Assembly (NCBI GenBank): GCA_017743605.1
Contig: JAGHYO010000092.1
Span: forward strand, 1 to 8,025
Direction of reading: 5' to 3'
Origin: Thermoflexus sp.
GTDB taxonomy: Bacteria > Chloroflexota > Anaerolineae > Thermoflexales > Thermoflexaceae
DNA length: 8,025 nucleotides
Positions within the stretch are counted from its first letter, which is position 1. Every line of letters starts with the position of its first letter. The translations under genes and the position numbers were made by a program. A model generated the notes under the pieces. That model was given only the letters and a program-made list of their open reading frames with translations. It did not search any database and was not told the origin of the DNA. Below are positions 1-4,719 of the stretch, piece after piece.

Positions 1-216
1 GTGGGGAACACGGGGGATCAGCCGGTGGCCGTGGCACCGGAGAAGGTAGAGCTGGTGGGGCCAGAGGGCCGATCCATCCCGCTTCTGGATGCCTCTCCCG
101 CATTGCCATGGGTGATCCCGGGGGGACAGACATTGGGGTTCGAACTGCGCTTCGCGCTCGCGAGTCGGGAGGTGGTGGTGCTACGGATCGGTGCCGCGCG
201 TTTCCAGATCCAGTAG
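1..216 (+). CDS. 3' end of an unrecognised protein gene (5' truncated by window edge)
   Basis: The reading frame is open from base 1 and ends at a TAG at 214-216. The GTG at base 1 is probably not the real start, because there is no room to see a ribosome binding site and the text reads as the tail of a larger protein. The visible 71 residues alternate hydrophobic and polar positions, with Gly/Pro turns (VELVGPEGRSIPLL, then WVIPGGQ, then FELRF). This suggests a small beta-sandwich domain of the kind found at the C terminus of many bacterial secreted or lipoprotein-like proteins. I do not recognise the family. No catalytic motif or membrane segment is visible. An open in-frame stretch of 16 codons follows the TAG before a TAA at 265-267, so the stop could be a premature one. 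The next gene starts 63 bases downstream with its own strong ribosome binding site and looks functionally unrelated. Confidence 0.6.
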   Translation: MGNTGDQPVAVAPEKVELVGPEGRSIPLLDASPALPWVIPGGQTLGFELRFALASREVVVLRIGAARFQIQ

Positions 217-279
217 CAGCCGGGCATCCTGGAGATCAGCCTGGTGGAAGATTACTATCCAGTATAAAGGAGGAAAGCC

Positions 280-567
280 ATGGCGATCTATATCATGCTC
301 AGCACGTTGACGGGCGATGGGGCGGAGACGATCCGGGAGCGCCCCGAGCGGATCCTGGAGGTCAACCGCGAGGTGGAGGCGATGGGGGTGAAGGTCCTGG
401 CCCAGTATGCGGTGCTGGGGCCGTATGATTTCGTGAACATCGTGGAAGCCCCCGACAACGAGACGGTGGCCCGCGTCTCAGTAGAGCTGGCCGCGCGGGG
501 CAGCGTGAAGATCATGACGTTGCCGGCCATCCCCATCGAGGAGTTCATCCGGCGGGTGAAGGGCTGA
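280..567 (+). CDS. GYD domain-containing protein
   Basis: This encodes a 95-residue cytoplasmic protein of the GYD family (Pfam GYD, a small dimeric alpha/beta-barrel-like fold). Members have no firmly established reaction. The name-giving motif appears as LGPYDFVNIVEAPD near residues 46-59, where 'GPYD' stands in the usual 'GxYD' place. The N terminus (MAIYIMLSTLTGDGAETIRE) and the end (an IMTLPAIP motif followed by a short helix) match the usual family layout, and the length is normal, so the protein looks complete. The ATG at 280 is supported by an excellent ribosome binding site, AAGGAGG at 267-273, six bases upstream. There is no secretion signal and no membrane segment. The gene sits alone: 63 bases separate it from the truncated gene upstream and more than 500 bases from the Tad-like operon downstream. 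I see no functional link to either. Confidence 0.93.
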   Translation: MAIYIMLSTLTGDGAETIRERPERILEVNREVEAMGVKVLAQYAVLGPYDFVNIVEAPDNETVARVSVELAARGSVKIMTLPAIPIEEFIRRVKG

Positions 568-990
568 GGCCGCCGGCTGAACACCCTGGAGTCCTGTCGG
601 AGGCATGTCACCGGACGGCCTGCAGCCTGTGGACAGAGCCTGAGAGGGAGCCGAATCGCAAGCGGCTCAGCAGAAAGCTCGTATGCGCGGGAAGCGTCCG
701 CTCTTTCCCAACGGCCTTTCGGGAACGTGGTGGACAGGGGCGGAGCGGCGCGCCGAAGTCCGTTACTTCCGCTCGAGCGGGGACGGGCAAGCGTATTGTG
801 GTCGCCCATCCCAGAGCCCTCATTCCCCAGGTAGAAAGGATAGACGGCTCTGCCCAACCCAATCGGGGCATACCCCATGGTTTGACCTGACTTGCCTGAC
901 ACCTCCGGGCTGAATATCATGGTGAGCAAAGGGTTCTGTTCACAGTTTGTTCCTGGCGATCGATTAATATGGCCGCGATGAGAGCGAAGG
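568..990. other. Gene-free intergenic stretch with several GC-rich dyads
   Basis: I found no credible protein gene here. The open frames on both strands lack a convincing ribosome binding site and encode compositionally odd text. I also looked for tRNA, SRP RNA, tmRNA and RNase P signatures and saw none. What stands out is local symmetry. GAGCCG (648-653) pairs with CGGCTC (663-668). A 10-base perfect palindrome CGGCGCGCCG lies at 746-755, the inverted pair GAAGT/ACTTC at 755-769, and a 12-base perfect palindrome CCGCTCGAGCGG at 769-780. TGCCC/GGGCA at 851-855 and 866-870 is weaker. None has a T-run, so I do not call a rho-independent terminator. The stretch could hold a structured RNA, protein-binding sites or decayed sequence. 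Confidence 0.5.
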
Positions 991-1019
991 TTGATGAGCA
1001 GGTTTGATAAGTTTAGATA
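991..1019 (+). promoter_or_regulatory. Candidate sigma-70-type promoter for the cpaB operon
   Basis: A -35-like TTGATG (991-996) and a -10-like TAGATA (1014-1019) are separated by exactly 17 bases. They sit in a stretch clearly richer in A+T than the surrounding DNA. Transcription would start near 1025-1028, giving a leader of about 65 bases before the cpaB ATG. The matches are 4 of 6 and 3 of 6 to the housekeeping consensus, so the call rests mainly on spacing, composition and position upstream of a long same-strand gene cluster. Confidence 0.4.
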
Positions 1020-1029
1020 AGGCACACAA

Positions 1030-1083
1030 AGGTGATCTACGGAGGGGCTTTCGGGTGTTTTATCACCTCTGTGAATCGGGAGG
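1030..1083 (+). promoter_or_regulatory. Leader with two mutually exclusive hairpins, one covering a possible Shine-Dalgarno of cpaB
   Basis: AGGTGAT at 1030-1036 is the exact reverse complement of ATCACCT at 1062-1068, forming a 7-bp stem with a 25-base loop. The right arm overlaps CCTCT (1066-1070), which can instead pair with GGAGG (1079-1083), a ribosome-binding-site-like sequence just before the cpaB ATG at 1093. The two stems cannot form together, so the leader has the geometry of an on/off switch (anti-SD and anti-anti-SD). A limitation is that the purine tract continues to 1087, so part of the SD (GGGGAG, 1082-1087) stays partly exposed. No known riboswitch core was recognised. Confidence 0.3.
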
Positions 1084-1092
1084 GGAGCTCGA

Positions 1093-1827
1093 ATGCGGCG
1101 GACGGCCTGGATTTTGACGGGGGCGGCGCTGGTGGTCGGGCTGGTGACGGTGGGGATCGGCTTTGGGATCGTGCAGCAGGCCGCGCAGGTGACGGGGGAG
1201 CAGCTGGAGGTGCTGGTGGCCCAGAAGGAAGTCCCTCAGTTCACCGTCCTCCGTCGGGACAACATCGGGGAATACTTCCGGCGCACCCGGCTCCCGGTTT
1301 ACTACTTCAACCGGCTCCAGGGGCTGGTGAAGGCGGATGAGGATATGGACGGATGGGTGGTGATGGTCCCGATCCCGAAGGATTCCGTCCTCGCCTGGAG
1401 CATGCTGGATCGCAATCTGGGGCTGGAGCTGGGGCGGCGGGCGGTGGCCATCAGCGTGAACTCGGAGACCGGCCTCTCCGGCCTGATCCGCCCGGGCAAC
1501 CGGGTGGATGTTCTGGTCTCCATGGAAGGAGGGGCCGACGGCGGAGGGCAGACGGCGGTGATGCTCCAGAACATCCGGGTACTGGCGGTGAGCAACCTGC
1601 TCCCGCGGGAGGGAGAGCTGACCGGCGCCACCATCGGCCGGCTTCTCCCCAGCGGCCAGCTGGCCCCGGACATGGTGATCATCCTGGATCTCAGCCTTGA
1701 GGAGGCGGCCCGGCTCACTTACATGCGCAACTTCGCCAAGGAGATCCGGTTCGTCCTGCGTCGGTTCGGGGACGAGAAGGAGGAGCCGTCCATCCTGATT
1801 GACCGGAGCCGGGCCATCGAACCATAG
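1093..1827 (+). CDS. cpaB: Flp/Tad pilus assembly protein CpaB (RcpC, SAF domain)
   Basis: This encodes a 244-residue envelope protein of the CpaB/RcpC family, which helps assemble Tad/Flp pili at the periplasmic or cell-surface side. Residues 5-26 form a single N-terminal membrane anchor preceded by two arginines, so the bulk lies outside the cytoplasm. A SAF-like region follows (about residues 38-105), containing the typical 'VPQFTVLRRDNI' segment. The family hallmark is at residues 116-141: RAVAISVNSETG, then GLIRPGNRVDVLV, matching the CpaB pattern R-x-V-x-I-x-V...G.I.PG.RVDV. The start at 1093 is supported by the purine tract GGGAGGGGAG (1078-1087). The protein is somewhat short for the family but appears whole. 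It is the first gene of the same-strand cluster, 45 bases ahead of a cpaE-like gene, which supports a Tad-type role. Any outer-membrane partner is unknown, since Chloroflexota envelopes differ from the proteobacterial model. Confidence 0.9.
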   Translation: MRRTAWILTGAALVVGLVTVGIGFGIVQQAAQVTGEQLEVLVAQKEVPQFTVLRRDNIGEYFRRTRLPVYYFNRLQGLVKADEDMDGWVVMVPIPKDSVLAWSMLDRNLGLELGRRAVAISVNSETGLSGLIRPGNRVDVLVSMEGGADGGGQTAVMLQNIRVLAVSNLLPREGELTGATIGRLLPSGQLAPDMVIILDLSLEEAARLTYMRNFAKEIRFVLRRFGDEKEEPSILIDRSRAIEP

Positions 1828-1872
1828 GCGGACAGACCCGAGTAAGAGATCTCCCAGGGGGGAGAGGCCCTG

Positions 1873-3234
1873 ATGGAGCCGCGAGCGGATCTGATCCCGG
1901 TTGTTCTGATCACCAGCGACCCGGACTGGGAAAAGGGGATCCGGGAGTTCCTGACAAACAGCGGAAGGGTCCATCTGGTTCGCACGTTCCAGAACCCCGA
2001 TCAGGCCCTTCAGCTGCTGCCCCATGTCCGTCCCGCTCCGGAGATCGTCCTGATCACCGAGAACGCGGGAGGGGCTCCGGAGCTGAGCACGTGCCGGCAG
2101 ATCTCCCAGCTGATGCCCCATGTGGCCGTGATCCTCATCGTCAGCGAAGCCCTCTTCGATGATCCGCGCTATCTTCGCAGCGCCATGGCCTCGGGGGCCG
2201 ATGATGTCCTCCGGATGACCCGGCCCATGCGCTTTCAGGGCTGGATCGAATCCATGGAGCGGGTTCGGGATCTGCTGCGAGCCCGCGTGTCGGCGGCCCG
2301 GCGTGAGACCGGCCAGGTGGTCGGGGTTTTCAGCTTGAAAGGGGGAGTCGGCAAGACCACCCTGGCCCTGGGCCTGGCGGACCGCCTGGCGACCACCCCG
2401 GAGCCCGCGCGCGTGGTTTACGTGGACCTCAACTGGCACGCCGGGATGACCGAAACCCTGACCGGCCACCCGACCTCCCGGTCCTGGCTGGAGAGCCTGG
2501 ACTTTCAGCACTGGTCTCCCGCCATCGTGGACGCGCTGATCACCCGCGCCCGGGAATCGCTTTCCTTCGACATCCTCGCCGCTCCCCGGGAGGAGGATCA
2601 TCAGGGCATGCTGCGGGATCTCTTCCTGCTCAGCCGGCTGCCTCCGGAGGATGCCCCGGATTTGGAGCGGCTGTCCCGCGCGCTCTCGGATGGACGGCCG
2701 CTGGAGGATGAGATGCTGCTGGACGTGAATCGGCGCTGCGTCCAGCACGTGCGGGTGGAGCACGCCCTGGCCACCGCCCTCCACCATCTCCTCATCAACC
2801 TGCGCGCGTATTACCGATATGTGGTCCTGGATCTCCCGCCGGCGGCGGACTTCCTGACCCTGCTGGCCCTCCAGCGGGCCGATCGGATCGTCCTGGTGCT
2901 TACGCCGGACCTGGCGGCCTTGCGCGCGACCCATCTGGCCATCGATCTGCTTCACCGTCACCACGTGCCGGGGGAGATCGGGGTGGTGCTGAATCGGGCC
3001 GTGCGGCGCAGCGAGATCCGACCGGATACGATCCAGCGTCTGTTGAAGGGGGTCAGCTGGGTGGCCGGGATCCCGGAGGATCCGTGGATGGCCAGCGACC
3101 GCGCGCCATCGGATGTCCTGCGGCGCCCCGGGCTGCTGGAGGCCATCCGCCGGGTGGCCAATCAGATGTTCCCGCCGGAAGGAGGGGGGGCGCAGGGGCG
3201 CCCTGCCAGCTCCGCGAAGTCTCGCCAGGGTTGA
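1873..3234 (+). CDS. cpaE: CpaE/TadZ-like pilus localisation ATPase (degenerate receiver plus MinD/ParA-family domain)
   Basis: This encodes a 453-residue cytoplasmic protein of the CpaE/TadZ family, which positions Tad/Flp machinery in the cell. Residues 1-135 resemble a response-regulator receiver (VVLITSDPD at the first strand, GADDVL at 108-113). The phospho-acceptor Asp position reads ITEN (61-64) and the conserved Lys-Pro reads TRP (116-118), so it is an atypical receiver not expected to be phosphorylated; this is normal for TadZ proteins. The MinD-like domain starts near residue 148. It has the deviant Walker A KGGVGKTT (156-163, signature Lys156), a switch-like VDLN (Asp185) and the Walker B-like VVLDLPP (Asp320). 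Near the C terminus it has VVLNRAVRRSEI and an IPEDP segment typical of the family. The spacing from Asp185 to Asp320 seems longer than usual and is partly charged helix. A purine-rich ribosome binding site (about 1856-1867) precedes the ATG. It is nine bases from the preferred start of the next gene, implying cotranscription. Confidence 0.9.
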   Translation: MEPRADLIPVVLITSDPDWEKGIREFLTNSGRVHLVRTFQNPDQALQLLPHVRPAPEIVLITENAGGAPELSTCRQISQLMPHVAVILIVSEALFDDPRYLRSAMASGADDVLRMTRPMRFQGWIESMERVRDLLRARVSAARRETGQVVGVFSLKGGVGKTTLALGLADRLATTPEPARVVYVDLNWHAGMTETLTGHPTSRSWLESLDFQHWSPAIVDALITRARESLSFDILAAPREEDHQGMLRDLFLLSRLPPEDAPDLERLSRALSDGRPLEDEMLLDVNRRCVQHVRVEHALATALHHLLINLRAYYRYVVLDLPPAADFLTLLALQRADRIVLVLTPDLAALRATHLAIDLLHRHHVPGEIGVVLNRAVRRSEIRPDTIQRLLKGVSWVAGIPEDPWMASDRAPSDVLRRPGLLEAIRRVANQMFPPEGGGAQGRPASSAKSRQG

Positions 3235-3243
3235 GGGGTGAAC

Positions 3244-4719
3244 ATGCGGCGGCGGCGCATCGGCCCCTATCGGATCGAACAAGAAGTCCGCCAGGGGAAG
3301 CTGGGGATCCTGTATCGGGCCCGGGACGCGGGAGGGAATCTCCGCGCCCTGAAGGTGCTCCATGCCTTTCTTATCCAGGATCGGGCGGGGGTGCAGAGAG
3401 CCCTGGAGGATCTAACAGGACGCCTCAAGGATCTCTCCCATCCGTATATGGTCGCTCCCCTCTCCGTCGGGCATGATCCTGATGAGGATGCCCTTTACGT
3501 CGTTTACCCGTGGATCGAGCGGGCGACGCCTTTCGATATGATCCTGCAGCAGGAGGGAGGCCGCCTGTCCTTCGGCCAGGTGGCCGAGTGCCTCTGGCGG
3601 GTCCTGCTCGTCCTGCGGGCGATCCACCGCGTCCAAACCCCCCATGGCGGCCTGAAGCTGAGCAATCTGGTGCGGGGGGAAGGGGGCCGGTTCTATGTGA
3701 CCGATCCCGGGCTGGCCCGCGCGGTCTATCGAACCCAGCCGGGGGTCAGCCCATGGGACGCCCTGGGGACTTCGGATTATCTGGCCCCGGAGCTGATCGA
3801 GGGCCAGGAGGCCGGGTTCGCCACGGATCTGTATGCCCTGGCGGCCATCGGCTACCACCTCCTGGAGGGCCGGCCCCTCTTCATCTATGATGATCCGGCC
3901 CGCCGGCGGGAGGCCCATCGCAGCCAGGCGCCCCCGCCCCTCCAGCGCTCCGATGTGCCGCCGGCCTTCCAGCGCTGGCTCCTGCGCGCCCTGGACAAGG
4001 ACCCGCGCGCCCGTTTCCCGGATCCCGATGCCGCCCTGGAGGCTCTGTCGGCCGTCCTTCAGGAGCGGGAATGGGGGATGGATTTCTGGCGCGCGGAGGC
4101 CCAGGCCCTCTACGAGCTGCGGGCCCTGGACCTGGCCGCGGAGTACGTCGACCGCATCCTGCGTCTCCGGCCCAGCCATCCCGAGGCGATGCTGCTGAAG
4201 GAGGAGATCGAGAAAACCCGCTTGCAGGAGGAGATCGCCCGGCAGGTGACGGAGGCCCGTCAGCGGATCGAAGGAGGGCAACTTGAGGCGGCCCGGGAGA
4301 TCCTTCGGGAGGTGCTGGCCCGCGCGCCGCAGCACCCGGAGGCGGAGGCGCTCCTGGCCCATGTGGAGGCCCTCCTGGCCCGGCCCCCCATCCTGGTGCT
4401 GCGAACCTCCACCGGCCGGATCTTCCGGCTGGAGCGCGAGGGGATCCTGGGTCGCTCCGGCCGGGAGGGAAACCCTCAGGAGGTGGACCTGAGCGCCGAG
4501 GATCCCGGGCGCTACGTTTCCCGTCGACACGCCCGGCTGTGGCTGGAGGATGGCGCATGGTGGATCCGGGTCTTTCCCGAGACGGTGAACACGACGTGGA
4601 TGGACGGGGCCCCCCTGGAGCGGGATCGCTCCTACCGTCTCCCAGAGGGGGCCCGGTTGCGGATCGGAAACGTCGAGCTGCAGGTTGCTTTCGAACATCC
4701 GGGGAGGGAGAACGCATGA
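3244..4719 (+). CDS. Pseudokinase-TPR-FHA protein (catalytically degenerate Ser/Thr kinase fold)
   Basis: This encodes a 491-residue cytoplasmic protein with three parts. Residues 9 to about 275 have a Hanks-type kinase fold: beta-3 Lys37 (RALKVL), LSHP, and later LGTSDYLAPEL and DLYAL. Catalytic elements are lost. HRD reads HGG (134-136), so the catalytic Asp is absent although Lys138 and Asn141 remain. DFG reads DPG (154-156). The glycine loop is VRQGKLG, and the usual alpha-C Glu position reads Leu. I therefore call it a pseudokinase. Residues about 283-378 contain two TPR-like helical pairs with matching endings (RPSHPEA, APQHPEA). Residues 382-485 form an FHA domain with GRS (403-405), SRRH (426-429) and VNTTW (448-452), the phosphothreonine-binding positions. 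GAGGGGTG (3233-3240) fits the ATG at 3244; an in-frame GTG at 3238 is possible and adds two residues. The end overlaps the next gene by ATGA (4716-4719). The protein probably acts as a phosphothreonine-reading scaffold for the active kinase encoded downstream. Confidence 0.9.
   Translation: MRRRRIGPYRIEQEVRQGKLGILYRARDAGGNLRALKVLHAFLIQDRAGVQRALEDLTGRLKDLSHPYMVAPLSVGHDPDEDALYVVYPWIERATPFDMILQQEGGRLSFGQVAECLWRVLLVLRAIHRVQTPHGGLKLSNLVRGEGGRFYVTDPGLARAVYRTQPGVSPWDALGTSDYLAPELIEGQEAGFATDLYALAAIGYHLLEGRPLFIYDDPARRREAHRSQAPPPLQRSDVPPAFQRWLLRALDKDPRARFPDPDAALEALSAVLQEREWGMDFWRAEAQALYELRALDLAAEYVDRILRLRPSHPEAMLLKEEIEKTRLQEEIARQVTEARQRIEGGQLEAAREILREVLARAPQHPEAEALLAHVEALLARPPILVLRTSTGRIFRLEREGILGRSGREGNPQEVDLSAEDPGRYVSRRHARLWLEDGAWWIRVFPETVNTTWMDGAPLERDRSYRLPEGARLRIGNVELQVAFEHPGRENA
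4701..4718 (+). promoter_or_regulatory. Ribosome binding site and start codon setting the vWA-FHA gene start
   Basis: The purine tract GGGGAGGGAG (4701-4710) lies five bases before an ATG at 4716-4718 that overlaps the preceding TGA (4717-4719). The open frame extends upstream to an ATG at 4539, but the residues encoded there are not protein-like. The signal peptide begins right after 4716, so this is the true start. The ATGA overlap suggests translational coupling. Confidence 0.8.

Noticed and set aside
849..876. Terminator-like pairs TGCCC/GGGCA and GGGG/CCCC
   Set aside because: The stems are short, have no T-run and compete with each other. They probably arise by chance in GC-rich DNA.
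683..913. A 76-codon + strand frame in the intergenic stretch
   Set aside because: It has no good ribosome binding site and its composition (Arg, Gly, Ser, Trp, Cys scattered) is unlike the neighbouring genes. No family was recognised.
288..1025. A 245-codon - strand frame spanning the GYD gene and the intergenic stretch
   Set aside because: Half of it is antisense to the well-supported GYD gene, and the rest shows no recognisable protein features.
568..1092. tRNA, SRP RNA, tmRNA, RNase P RNA, IS ends or CRISPR repeats
   Set aside because: I saw no cloverleaf with a TTCGA-type arm, no conserved RNA core, no paired terminal inverted repeats with a transposase, and no regularly spaced repeats.
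1063..3363. A 766-codon open frame on the - strand opposite cpaB and cpaE
   Set aside because: It is exactly antisense to two recognisable genes. The translation is Pro/His/Gln/Gly/Arg-rich with no domain, and long antisense frames are expected in this GC-rich codon usage.
3412..4698. A 428-codon open frame on the - strand opposite the pseudokinase gene
   Set aside because: It is a shadow of the sense gene, with low-complexity Gln/Leu/Gly/Pro-rich text and no plausible ribosome binding site or motif.
4539..4715. N-terminal extension of the vWA-FHA gene to an upstream ATG
   Set aside because: The extension overlaps the FHA coding sequence of the preceding gene, and a signal peptide and strong ribosome binding site mark 4716 as the start.
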